A stretch of DNA of 64,000 nt from Phocoena phocoena (Eukaryota > Chordata > Mammalia > Artiodactyla > Phocoenidae), in NCBI RefSeq assembly GCF_963924675.1, contig NW_027077447.1:1-64000 (forward strand). The letters run 5' to 3'. A program made the translations under genes and the position numbers. The notes below the pieces were generated by a model. That model was not told the origin of the DNA, ran no database searches, and saw nothing but the letters and a program-made list of their open reading frames with translations. Each line of letters begins with the position of its first letter. Position 1 is the first letter of the stretch. Positions 12,626 to 25,864 of the stretch are shown piece by piece.

Positions 12626-15600
12626 ACCTAACACGTACGGTCAACTTAAACCGTTGTCGTACCCTAACCTGTCCCCTAAACCGTCCCCGTCCCCGTACCC
12701 TAACCCTAACACTAACCCTAACCCTTAACCGAAGCCTTACCCTAAGCCGTACCCTAATCCTAAACCTTACGCTAACACTAACCCATAGCCTAACACGTAC
12801 GCTCACCATAAACCGTTGTCGTACCCTAACCTGTCCCCTAAACTGTCCCCGTCTCCAAACACTAACCCTAACCCTAACCCTAACCCTTACCCGAAGCCTT
12901 ACCCTAACACGTCCTCTAATCCTAACCCGTACGCTAACACTAACCCGTACCCTAACACGTACGCTCAGCGTAAACCGTTGTCGTACCCTAACCTGTCCCC
13001 TAAACCGTCCCCGTCCCCTAACCATAACCCTAACCCTAACACTTACCCGAAGCCTTACCATAACCCGTCCCCTAATCCTAACCCGTATGCTAACACTAAC
13101 CCGTACCCTAACACGTACGCTCACCCTAAACCGTTGTCGTACAATAACCTGTCCCCTAAACCGTCCCCGTCCCCTAACCCTAACCCTAACACTAACCCTA
13201 ACCCTAACCCTTACCCGAAGCCTTACCGTAACCGATCCCCTAATCCTAACCCATACGATAACACTAACCCATAGCCTAACACGTACGCTCACCCTAAATC
13301 GTTGTCGTACCCTAACCTGTCCCCTAAACCATCCCCGTCCCCTAACCCTAACCTTAAACCTAGCCCTAACCCTTACCCGAAGACTTACCCTAACCCGTCA
13401 CCTAATCCTAACCCGTACGCTAACACTAAACCGTACCCTCATACGTACGCTCACCCTAAATCTTTGTCGTACCCTAACCTGTCCCCTAAGCCATCCCCAT
13501 CCCCTAACCCTAAACCTAACCCTAACGCTTACCCAAAGCCTTACCCTAACACGTCCCCTAATCCTAAACCGTACGCTAACACTAACACATAGCCTAACAC
13601 GTACGCTCACCATAAACCGTTGTCGTACCCTAACCTGTCCCCTAAACCATCCCCGTTCCCTAACCCTAACCCTAACCCTAACCTTAACCCTAACCCTTAT
13701 CCGAAGCCTTACCCTAACTCGTCCCCTAATCCTAACTCGTACGCTAACACTAACCCGTACCCTAACACGTACGCTCACCCTAAACCGTTGTCATACTCTA
13801 ACCTGTCCCCTAAACCGTACCCGTCCCCTAACCCTAACCCTAACCCTAACCCAAACCCTAAACCTTACCCGAAGCCTTACCCTAACCCGTCCCCTAATCC
13901 TAACCCTTACGATAACACTAAACCGTACCCTAACACGTACGCTCACCCTAAACCGTTGTCATACACTGAACTGTCCCCTAAACCGTCCCCGTCCCCGTCC
14001 CCTAACCCTAACCCTAAACCTAACCCTTACCCGAAGCCTTAACCTATCCTGTCCCCTAATCCTAAACCGTACACTAACACTAAACCGTACCCTAACACGT
14101 ACACTCACCCTAAACCGTTGTCGTACCCTAACCTGTCCCCTAAACCGTCCCCGTCCCCTAACCCTAACCCTAACCCTAACCCTAAACCTTACACAAAGCC
14201 TTACCCTAACCCATCCCCTAATCCTAACCCGTACGCTAACACTAACCCGTACCCTAACACGTACGCTCACCCTAAACCATTGTCGTACCCTAACCTGTCC
14301 CCTAAACCGTCCCCATCCCCTAACCCTAACCCTAACCCTTACCCGAAGACTTACCCTAACCCATCCCCTAATCCTAACCCGTACGCAAACACTAAGCCGT
14401 AGCCTAACACGTACGCTCACCATAAACCGTTGTCGTACCATAACCTGTCCCCTAAACCGTCCCCATCCCCTAACCCTAACCCTAACACTAACCCTAACCC
14501 TTACCCGAAGCGTTATCCTAACCCGCCCCTATTTCTAACCCGTACGCTAACGCTATCCCGTACCCTAACACGTAGGCTCACCCTAAACCGTTGTCGTACC
14601 CTAACCTGTCCCCTAAACCGTCACCGTCCCCTAAACCTAACCCTAACCCTAACCCGAACCCGAACCCGAACCCTTACCCGAAGCCTTACACTAAACCGTC
14701 CCCTAATCCTAACCCGTATGCTAACTCTAACCCGTACCCTAACACGTACGCGCACCCTAAACCGTTGTCGTACTCTAACCTGTCCCCGAAACCGTCCCCG
14801 TTCCCTAACCCTAACCCTAACCCTAATCCTAACCCTTACCCAAAGCCTTACCCTAACCCTTCCCCTAATCCTAACCCGTACGCTAACACTAACCCGTACC
14901 CTAACACGTACGCTCACCCTAAACCGTTGTCGTACCCTAACCTGTCCCCTAAACCGTCCCCGTCCCCTAACCCTAACCCTAACCCTAACCCTAACCCTTA
15001 CCCGAAGCCTTACCCTAACCCGTCCCCTAATCCTAACCCATAGCATAACACTAACCTGTACCCTAACACGTAGGCTCACCCTAAACCGTTGTCATACACT
15101 AACCTGTCCCCTAAACCGTCCCCGTCCCCTAACCCTAACCCTAACCCTAGCCCTAACCCTTACCCGAAGCCTTACCCTAAACCATCCCCTAATCCTAACC
15201 CGTACGCTAACACTAACCCATACCCTAACACGTACGCTCACCCTAAACCGTTGTCGTACACTAACCTGTCCCCTATAATGTCCCCGTACCCGTCCCAGTC
15301 CCCTAACCCTAACCCTAAACCTAACCCTTACCCGAAGCCTTACCCTAACCCGTCCCCTAATCCTAACCCGTACGCTAACACTAACCCGTACCCTAACACG
15401 TACGCTCACCCTAAACCTTTGTCGTACCCTAACCTGTCCCCTAAACCGGCCCCGTCCCCTAACCCTAAACCTAACCCTAACCCTTACCCAAAGCCTTACC
15501 CTAACCCAAACCCTAATCCTAAACCGTACGCTAACACTAACCCATAGCCTAACACGTACGCTCACCATAAACCGTTGTCGTACCCTAACCTGTCCCCTAA

Positions 15601-16008
15601 ACCGTCCCCATCCCCTAACCCTAACCCTAGCCCTATCCCTAACCCTTACCTGAAGCCTTACCCTAACCCGTCCCCTAATCCTAACCCGTACGCTAACACT
15701 AAACCGTATCCTAACACATACACACACCCTAAACCGTTGTTGTACACTAACCTGTCCCCTAAACCGTCCCCGTCTCCTAACCCTAACCCTAACCCTAACC
15801 ATAACCCTTACCCGAAGCCTTACCCTAACACGTCCTCTAATCCTAACCCGTACGCTAACACTAACCCGTACCCTAACACGTACGCTCAAGTTAAACGGTT
15901 GTCGTACGGTAAACTGTCCCCTAAACCGTCCCCGTCCCCTAAACCTATCCCTAACCCTAACCCTAATCCTGACCCGAAGCCTTACCCTAACCCGTCCCCT
16001 AATCCTAA
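11470..16008 (+). repeat. 4.5 kb higher-order block, copy 1
   Basis: Matches 16028-22827 collinearly. The offset is 4558 bp at the start and 4546 bp after about 12370, where one GTCCCC and one CCCTAA word differ. It is 4708 bp after an extra 162 bp monomer in copy 2 (about 17401-17562) and 6819 bp after the internal 2105 bp duplication in copy 2. Shared odd words include CCCGCCCCTATTTC near 14524 and CCCAGTCCCC near 15294. The end is at 16008, where copy 2 changes at 22828. Confidence 0.88.
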
Positions 16009-17143
16009 CCCGTACGCTAACACTAACCCGTACCCTAACACGTACGCTCACCCTAAACCGTTGTCGTACCCTAACCTGTCCCCTAAACCGTCCCCATTCC
16101 CTAACCCTAACCCTAACCCTAACCCTAACCCTAACCCTTAACCGAAGCCTTACCCTAACCCTTTCCCTAATCCTAACCCGTACGCTAACACTAACCCATA
16201 CCCTAACACGTACGCTCACCCTAAACCTTTGTCGTGCCCTAACCTGTCCCCTAAACCGTCCCCGTCCCCTAACCCTAACCCAGCCCTAAACCTAACACTT
16301 ACCCGAAGCCTTACCCTAACCCGTCCCCTAATCCTAACCCGTACGCTAACACTAACCCGTACCCTAACACGTACGCTCACCCTAAACCGTTGTCGAACCC
16401 TAACCTGTCCCTTAAACCGTCCCCGTCCCCTAACCCTAACCCTAATCATAAGCCTAACCCTTACCCGAAGCCTTACCCTAACCCGTCCCCTAAGCCTAAC
16501 CCGTATGCTAACTCTAACGCGTACCCTAACATGTACACTCACCCTAAACCGTTGTCGTACCTTAACCTGTCCCCTAAACCGTCCCCGATCCCCAACCCTA
16601 ACCCTAACCCTAACCGTAACCCTAACCCTTATCCGAAGCCTTACACTAACTCGTCCCCTAATCCTAACTCGTACGCTAATACTAACCCGTACCCGAACAC
16701 GTACGCTCACCCTAAACCGTTGTCGTACTCTAACCTGTCCCCTAAACCGTCCCCGTCCCCTAACCCTAACCCTAACCCTAACCCTAAACCTTACCCGAAG
16801 CCTTACCCTAACCCATCCCCTAATCCTAACCCTTACGATAACACTAAACCGTACCCTAACACGTACACTCACCCTAAACTGTTGTCATACACTGACTTGT
16901 CCCCTAAACCGTCCCCGTCCCCTAACCCTAACCCTAACCCTAACCCTTACCCGAAGCCTTACCCTAACCCATCCCCTAATCCTAACCCGTACGCTAACAC
17001 TAACCCGTACCCTAACACGTACGCTTACCCTAAACCGTTGTCGTACCCTAAACTGTCCCCTAAACCGTCACCGTCCCCTAACCCTAACCCTAACCCTAAC
17101 CATAACATTTACCCGAAGCCTTACCCAAACACGTCCTCTAATC

Positions 17144-19248
17144 CTAACCCGTACGCTAACACTAACCCGTAACCTAACACGTACGCTCAACTTAAACCGT
17201 TGTCGTACCCTAACCTGTCCCCTAAACCGTCCCCGTCCCCGTACCCTAACCCTAACACTAACCCTAACCCTTAACCGAAGCCTTACCCTAAGCCGTACCC
17301 TAATCCTAAACCTTACGCTAACACTAACCCATAGCCTAACACGTACGCTCACCATAAACCGTTGTCGTACCCTAACCTGTCCCCTAAACTGTCCCCATCC
17401 CCAAACCCTAACCCTAACCCTAACCCTAACCCTTACCTGAAGCCTTACCCTAACCCGTCCCCTAATCCTAACCCGTACGCTAACACTAAACCGTATCCTA
17501 ACACATACACACACCCTAAAACGTTGTTGTACACTAACCTGTCCCCTAAACCATCCCCGTCTCCAAACACTAACCCTAACCCTAACCCTAACCCTTACCC
17601 GAAGCCTTACCCTAACACGTCCTCTAATCCTAACCCGTACGCTAACACTAACCCGTACCCTAACACGTACGCTCAGCGTAAACCGTTGTCGTACCCTAAC
17701 CTGTCCCCTAAACCGTCCCCGTCCCCTAACCATAACCCTAACCCTAACACTTACCCGAAGCCTTACCATAACCCGTCCCCTAATCCTAACCCGTATGCTA
17801 ACACTAACCCGTACCCTAACACGTACGCTCACCCTAAACCGTTGTCGTACAATAACCTGTCCCCTAAACCGTCCCCGTCCCCTAACCCTAACCCTAACAC
17901 TAACCCTAAACCTAACCCTTACCCGAAGCCTTACCGTAACCGATCCCCTAATCCTAACCCATACGATAACACTAACCCATAGCCTAACACGTACGCTCAC
18001 CCTAAACCGTTGTCGTACCCTAACCTGTCCCCTAAACCATCCCCGTCCCCTAACCCTAACCTTAAACCTAGCCCTAACCCTTACCCGAAGACTTACCCTA
18101 ACCCGTCACCTAATCCTAACCCGTACGCTAACACTAAACCGTACCCTAATACGTACGCTCACCCTAAATCTTTGTCGTACCCTAACCTGTCCCCTAAGCC
18201 ATCCCCATCCCCTAACCCTAAACCTAACCCTAACGCTTACCCAAAGCCTTACCCTAACACGTCCCCTAATCCTAAACCGTACGCTAACACTAACACATAG
18301 CCTAACACGTACGCTCACCATAAACCGTTGTCGTACCCTAACCTGTCCCCTAAACCATCCCCGTTCCCTAACCCTAACCCTAACCCTAACCTTAACCCTA
18401 ACCCTTATCCGAAGCCTTACACTAACTCGTCCCCTAATCCTAACTCGTACGCTAACACTAACCCGTACCCTAACACGTACGCTCACCCTAAACCGTTGTC
18501 ATACTCTAACATGTCCCCTAAACCGTACCCGTCCCCTAACCCTAACCCTAACCCTAACCCAAACCCTAAACCTTACCCGAAGCCTTACCCTAACCCGTCC
18601 CCTAATCCTAACCCTTACGATAACACTAAACCGTACCCTAACACGTACGCTCACCCTAAACCGTTGTCATACACTGAACTGTCCCCTAAACCGTCCCCGT
18701 CCCCGTCCCCTAACCCTAACCCTAACCCTAACCCTAACCCTTACCCGAAGCCTTAACCTATCCTGTCCCCTAATCCTAAACCGTACACTAACACTAAACC
18801 GTACCCTAACACGTACACTCACCCTAAACCGTTGTCGTACCCTAACGTGTCCCCTAAACCGTCCCCGTCCCCTAACCCTAACCCTAACCCTAACCCTAAC
18901 CCTTACCCGAAGCCTTACCCTAACCCATCCCCTAATCCTAACCCGTACGCTAACACTAACCCGTACCCTAACACGTACGCTCACCCTAAACCATTGTCGT
19001 ACCCTAACCTGTCCCCTAAACCGTCCCCATCCCCTAACCCTAACCCTAACCCTTACCCGAAGACTTACCCTAACCCATCCCCTAATCCTAACCCGTACGC
19101 AAACACTAACCCGTAGCCTAACACGTACGCTCACCATAAACCGTTGTCGTACCATAACCTGTCCCCTAAACCGTCCCCATCCCCTAACCCTAACCCTAAC
19201 ACTAACCCTAACCCTTACCCGAAGCGTTATCCTAACCCGCCCCTATTT
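17144..19248 (+). repeat. 2105 bp tandem duplication, copy 1
   Basis: Matches 19249-21353 at a constant offset of 2105 bp, with no length change seen. The only difference I noticed is A at 18511 against C at 20616. The match runs on to 19265/21370, leaving about 17 bp of shared sequence at the junction, as expected for unequal exchange between similar monomers. This is the youngest duplication recognised in the window. Confidence 0.93.
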
Positions 19249-21353
19249 CTAACCCGTACGCTAACACTAACCCGTAACCTAACACGTACGCTCAACTTAA
19301 ACCGTTGTCGTACCCTAACCTGTCCCCTAAACCGTCCCCGTCCCCGTACCCTAACCCTAACACTAACCCTAACCCTTAACCGAAGCCTTACCCTAAGCCG
19401 TACCCTAATCCTAAACCTTACGCTAACACTAACCCATAGCCTAACACGTACGCTCACCATAAACCGTTGTCGTACCCTAACCTGTCCCCTAAACTGTCCC
19501 CATCCCCAAACCCTAACCCTAACCCTAACCCTAACCCTTACCTGAAGCCTTACCCTAACCCGTCCCCTAATCCTAACCCGTACGCTAACACTAAACCGTA
19601 TCCTAACACATACACACACCCTAAAACGTTGTTGTACACTAACCTGTCCCCTAAACCATCCCCGTCTCCAAACACTAACCCTAACCCTAACCCTAACCCT
19701 TACCCGAAGCCTTACCCTAACACGTCCTCTAATCCTAACCCGTACGCTAACACTAACCCGTACCCTAACACGTACGCTCAGCGTAAACCGTTGTCGTACC
19801 CTAACCTGTCCCCTAAACCGTCCCCGTCCCCTAACCATAACCCTAACCCTAACACTTACCCGAAGCCTTACCATAACCCGTCCCCTAATCCTAACCCGTA
19901 TGCTAACACTAACCCGTACCCTAACACGTACGCTCACCCTAAACCGTTGTCGTACAATAACCTGTCCCCTAAACCGTCCCCGTCCCCTAACCCTAACCCT
20001 AACACTAACCCTAAACCTAACCCTTACCCGAAGCCTTACCGTAACCGATCCCCTAATCCTAACCCATACGATAACACTAACCCATAGCCTAACACGTACG
20101 CTCACCCTAAACCGTTGTCGTACCCTAACCTGTCCCCTAAACCATCCCCGTCCCCTAACCCTAACCTTAAACCTAGCCCTAACCCTTACCCGAAGACTTA
20201 CCCTAACCCGTCACCTAATCCTAACCCGTACGCTAACACTAAACCGTACCCTAATACGTACGCTCACCCTAAATCTTTGTCGTACCCTAACCTGTCCCCT
20301 AAGCCATCCCCATCCCCTAACCCTAAACCTAACCCTAACGCTTACCCAAAGCCTTACCCTAACACGTCCCCTAATCCTAAACCGTACGCTAACACTAACA
20401 CATAGCCTAACACGTACGCTCACCATAAACCGTTGTCGTACCCTAACCTGTCCCCTAAACCATCCCCGTTCCCTAACCCTAACCCTAACCCTAACCTTAA
20501 CCCTAACCCTTATCCGAAGCCTTACACTAACTCGTCCCCTAATCCTAACTCGTACGCTAACACTAACCCGTACCCTAACACGTACGCTCACCCTAAACCG
20601 TTGTCATACTCTAACCTGTCCCCTAAACCGTACCCGTCCCCTAACCCTAACCCTAACCCTAACCCAAACCCTAAACCTTACCCGAAGCCTTACCCTAACC
20701 CGTCCCCTAATCCTAACCCTTACGATAACACTAAACCGTACCCTAACACGTACGCTCACCCTAAACCGTTGTCATACACTGAACTGTCCCCTAAACCGTC
20801 CCCGTCCCCGTCCCCTAACCCTAACCCTAACCCTAACCCTAACCCTTACCCGAAGCCTTAACCTATCCTGTCCCCTAATCCTAAACCGTACACTAACACT
20901 AAACCGTACCCTAACACGTACACTCACCCTAAACCGTTGTCGTACCCTAACGTGTCCCCTAAACCGTCCCCGTCCCCTAACCCTAACCCTAACCCTAACC
21001 CTAACCCTTACCCGAAGCCTTACCCTAACCCATCCCCTAATCCTAACCCGTACGCTAACACTAACCCGTACCCTAACACGTACGCTCACCCTAAACCATT
21101 GTCGTACCCTAACCTGTCCCCTAAACCGTCCCCATCCCCTAACCCTAACCCTAACCCTTACCCGAAGACTTACCCTAACCCATCCCCTAATCCTAACCCG
21201 TACGCAAACACTAACCCGTAGCCTAACACGTACGCTCACCATAAACCGTTGTCGTACCATAACCTGTCCCCTAAACCGTCCCCATCCCCTAACCCTAACC
21301 CTAACACTAACCCTAACCCTTACCCGAAGCGTTATCCTAACCCGCCCCTATTT
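19249..21353 (+). repeat. 2105 bp tandem duplication, copy 2
   Basis: Near-exact copy of the preceding 2105 bp. At its left edge a monomer containing CCCGCCCCTATTTC (19228-19250) joins the CCCGTAACC variant at 19271. At its right edge the same CCCGCCCCTATTTC monomer instead continues as it does near 14551. The junction monomer at 19228-19290 is therefore a hybrid of two parents. Confidence 0.93.
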
Positions 21354-22393
21354 CTAACCCGTACGCTAACGCTATCCCGTACCCTAACACGTAGGCTCAC
21401 CCTAAACCGTTGTCGTACCCTAACCTGTCCCCTAAACCGTCACCGTCCCCTAAACCTAACCCTAACCCTAACCCGAACCCGAACCCGAACCCTTACCCGA
21501 AGCCTTACACTAAACCGTCCCCTAATCCTAACCCGTATGCTAACTCTAACCCGTACCCTAACACGTACGCTCACCCTAAACCGTTGTCGTACTCTAACCT
21601 GTCCCCGAAACCGTCCCCGTTCCCTAACCCTAACCCTAACCCTAATCCTAACCCTTACCCAAAGCCTTACCCTAACCCTTCCCCTAATCCTAACCCGTAC
21701 GCTAACACTAACCCGTACCCTAACACGTACGCTCACCCTAAACCGTTGTCGTACCCTAACCTGTCCCCTAAACCGTCCCCGTCCCCTAACCCTAACCCTA
21801 ACCCTAACCCTAACCCTTACCCGAAGCCTTACCCTAACCCGTCCCCTAATCCTAACCCATAGCATAACACTAACCTGTACCCTAACACGTAGGCTCACCC
21901 TAAACCGTTGTCATACACTAACCTGTCCCCTAAACCGTCCCCGTCCCCTAACCCTAACCCTAACCCTAGCCCTAACCCTTACCCGAAGCCTTACCCTAAA
22001 CCATCCCCTAATCCTAACCCGTACGCTAACACTAACCCATACCCTAACACGTACGCTCACCCTAAACCGTTGTAGTACACTAACCTGTCCCCTAAAATGT
22101 CCCCGAACCCGTCCCAGTCCCCTAACCCTAACCCTAAACCTAACCCTTACCCGAAGCCTTACCCTAACCCGTCCCCTAATCCTAACCCGTACGCTAACAC
22201 TAACCCGTACCCTAACACGTACGCTCACCCTAAACCTTTGTCGTACCCTAACCTGTCCCCTAAACCGGCCCCGTCCCCTAACCCTAAACCTAACCCTAAC
22301 CCTTACCCAAAGCCTTACCCTAACCCAAACCCTAATCCTAAACCGTACGATAACACTAACCCATAGCCTAACACGTACGCTCACCATAAACCG

Positions 22394-23585
22394 TTGTCGT
22401 ACCCTAACCTGTCCCCTAAACCGTCCCCATCCCCTAACCCTAACCCTAGCCCTATCCCTAACCCTTACCTGAAGCCTTACCCTAACCCGTCCCCTAATCC
22501 TAACCCGTACGCTAACACTAAACCGTATCCTAACACATACACACACCCTAAACCGTTGTTGTACACTAACCTGTCCCCTAAACCGTCCCCGTCTCCTAAC
22601 CCTAACCCTAACCCTAACCATAACCCTTACCCGAAGCCTTACCCTAACACGTCCTCTAATCCTAACCTGTACGCTAACACTAACCCGTACCCTAACACGT
22701 ACGCTCAAGTTAAACGGTTGTCGTACGGTAAACTGTCCCCTAAACCGTCCCCGTCCCCTAAACCTATCCCTAACCCTAACCCTAATCCTGACCCGAAGCC
22801 TTACCCTAACCCGTCCCCTAATCCTAAACCGTACGCTAACACTAACCCATACCCTAACACGTACGCTCACCCTAAACCGTTGTCGTACCCTAACCTGTCC
22901 CCTAAACCGTCCCCGTCCCCTAACCCTAAACCTAACCCTAACCCTAACCCTTACCCGAAGCCTTACTCTAACCCGTCCCCTAATCCTAACCCGTACGCTA
23001 ACACTAACCCGTACCCTAACACGTACGCTCACCATAAACCGTTGTCGTACCATAACCTGTCCCCTAAACCATCCCCGTCCCCTAACCCTAACCCTAACCC
23101 TAACCCTAACCCTAACCCTTACCCGAAGCCTTACCCTAACATGTCCTCTAATCCTAACCCGTACGCTAACACTAACCCGTAACCTAACACGTACGCTCAC
23201 CCTAAACCGTTGTCCTACCCTAACCTGACCCCTAAACCGTCCCCGTCCCCGTCCCCTAACCCTAACACTAACCCTAAACCTTACCCGAAGCCTTACCCTA
23301 ACCCGCCCCTATTCCTAACCCATACGCTAACACTAACCCGTACCCTAACATGTAGTCTCACCCTAAACCGTTGTCGTACACTAACCTGTCCCCTAAACCG
23401 TCACCGGCCCCTAAACCTAACCCTAACCCTAACCCTAACCCTAACCCGAACCCTTACCCGAAGCCTTACCCTAAACCGTCCCCTAATCCTAAGCCGTAAG
23501 CTAACTCTAACCCATACCCTAACACGTACGCTCACCCTAAACCGTTGTCGTACCCTAACCTTTCCCCTAAACCGTCCCCGTTCCC
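22394..23585 (+). repeat. About 2.28 kb higher-order repeat, copy 1
   Basis: Matches 24685-25864 at an offset of 2291, then 2279 bp. Shared rare features are CTCAAGTTAAAC before the landmark (near 22706 and 24986), CCTGACCCCTAAACC (near 23224 and 25503) and the one-base-short CCCGCCCCTATTCC (near 23303 and 25582). The repeated unit therefore includes the intervening sequence to about 24684. Confidence 0.8.
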
Positions 23586-24684
23586 TAACCCTAACCCTAA
23601 CCCTAACCCTAACCCTAACCCTTACCCGAAGCCTTACCCTAACCCTTCCCCTAATCCTAACCCATACGATAACACTAACCTGTGCCCTAACACGTACGCT
23701 CACCCTAAACCTTTGTCGTACCCTAAACTGTCCCCTAAACCGTCCCCGTCCCCTAACCCTAAACCTAACCCTAACCCTTACCCAAAGCCTTACCCTAACC
23801 CGTACCCTAATCCTAAACCGTACGCTAACACTAACACATAGCCTAACACGTATGCTCACCATAAACCGTTGTCGTACCCTAACCTGTCCCCTAAACCGTC
23901 CCCATCCCCTAACCCTAACCCTAACCCTAACCCTAACCCTTACCTGAAGCCTTACCCTAACCCTTCACCTAATCCTAAACCGTACGCTAACACTAAACCG
24001 TATCCTAACACATACACACACCTTAAACCGTTGTTGTACACTAACCTGTCCCCTAAACCGTCCCCGTCTCCTAACCCTAACCCTAACCCTAACCCTAACC
24101 CTAACCCTTACCCGAAGCCTTACCCTAACACGTCCTCTAATCCTAAACCGTACGCTAACACTAACCCGTACCCTAACACGTACGCTCAAGTTAAACCGTT
24201 GTCGTACACTAACCTGTCCCCTAAACCGTCCCCGTCCCCTAACCCTAACCCTAACCCTAGCCCTAACCCTTACCCGAAGCCTTACACTAAACCATCCTCT
24301 AATCCTAACCCGTACGCTAACACTAACCCGTACCCTAACACGTACGCTCATCCTAAACAGCTGTCGTACACTAACCTGTCCCCTAAAATGTCCCCGTACC
24401 CGTCCCCGTCCCCTAACCCTAAACCTAAACCTAACCCTTACCCGAAGCCTTACCCTAACCCGTCCCCTAATCCTAACCCGTACGCTAACACTGACCCGTA
24501 CCCTAACACGTACGCTCACCCTAAACCTTTGTCGTACCCTAACCTGTCCCCTAAACCGTCTCCGTCCCCTAACCCTAAACCTAACCCTAACCCTTACCCA
24601 AAGCCTTACCCTAACCCGTACCCTAATCCTAAACCGTACGTTAACACTAACCTATAGCCTAACACGTACGCTCACCATAAACCG

Positions 24685-25864
24685 TTGTCGTACCCTAACC
24701 TGTCCCCTAAACCGTCCCCATCCCCTAACCCTAACCCTAACCCTTACCTGAAGCCTTACCCTAACCCGTCCCCTAATCCTAAACCGTACGCTAACACTAA
24801 ACCGTATCCTAACACATACACACACCCTAAACCTTTGTTGTACACTAACCTGTCCCCTAAACCGTCCCCGTCTCCTAACCCTAACCCTAAACCTAACCCT
24901 AACCCTTACCCGAAGCCTTACCCTAACACGTCCTCTAATCCTAACCCGTACGTTATCACTAACCCGTACCCTAACACGTACGCTCAAGTTAAACCGTTGT
25001 CGTACCGTAACCTGTCCCCTAAACCGTCCCCGTCCCCTAACCCTATCCCTAACCATAACCCTAATCCTGACCCGAAGCCTTACCCTAACCCGTCCTCTAA
25101 TCCTAAACCGTACGCTAACACTAACCCGTACCCTAACACGTACGCTCACCCTAAACCGTTGTCGTACACTAACCTGTCCCCTAAACCGTCCCCGTCCCCT
25201 AACCCTAAACCTAACCCTAACCCTAACCCTTACCCGAAGCCTTACTCTAACCCGTCCCCTAATCCAAACCCGTACGCTAACACTAACCCGTACCCTAACA
25301 CGTACGCTCACCATAAACCGTTGTCGTACCATAACCTGTCCCCTAAACCATCCCCGTCCCCTAACCCTAACCCTAACCCTAACCCTAACCCTAAGCCTTA
25401 CCCGAAGCCTTACCCTAACACGTCCTTTAATCCTAACCCGTACGCTAACACTAACCCGTAACCTAACACGTACGCTCACCCTAAACCGTTGTCGTACCCT
25501 AACCTGACCCCTAAACCGTCCCCGTCCCCGTCCCCTAACCCTAACACTAACCCTAACCCTTACCCGAAGCCTTACCCTAACCCGCCCCTATTCCTAACCC
25601 GTACGCTAACACTAACCCGTACCCTAACACGTAGGCTTACCCTAAACCGTTGTCGTACACTAACCTGTCCCCTAAACCGTCACCGTCCCCTAAACCTAAC
25701 CCTAACCCTAACCCTAACCCTAACCCTAACCCGAACCCTTACCCGAAGCCTTACCCTAAACCGTCCCCTAATCCTAAGCCGTATGCTAACTCTAACCCGT
25801 ACCCTAACACGTACGCTCACCCTAAACCGTTGTCGTACCCTAACCTGTCCCCTAAACCGTCCCC
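24685..25864 (+). repeat. About 2.28 kb higher-order repeat, copy 2
   Basis: Collinear with 22394-23585 with scattered substitutions. After about 25920 the two copies differ by an extra monomer: the CCATACGATAAC and TGTGCCC variants at about 23663-23688 reappear near 26108-26132. Confidence 0.8.

Larger units (their letters stand above)
16028..22827 (+). repeat. 4.5 kb higher-order block, copy 2, enlarged by an internal duplication
   Basis: Follows copy 1 directly, so the two form a tandem duplication of a multi-kilobase unit. It is longer because it holds a second copy of a 2105 bp sub-block and one extra monomer. Scattered substitutions separate it from copy 1, for example near 22073, where GTCG became GTAG. 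It is therefore older than the 2105 bp duplication inside it. Confidence 0.88.
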
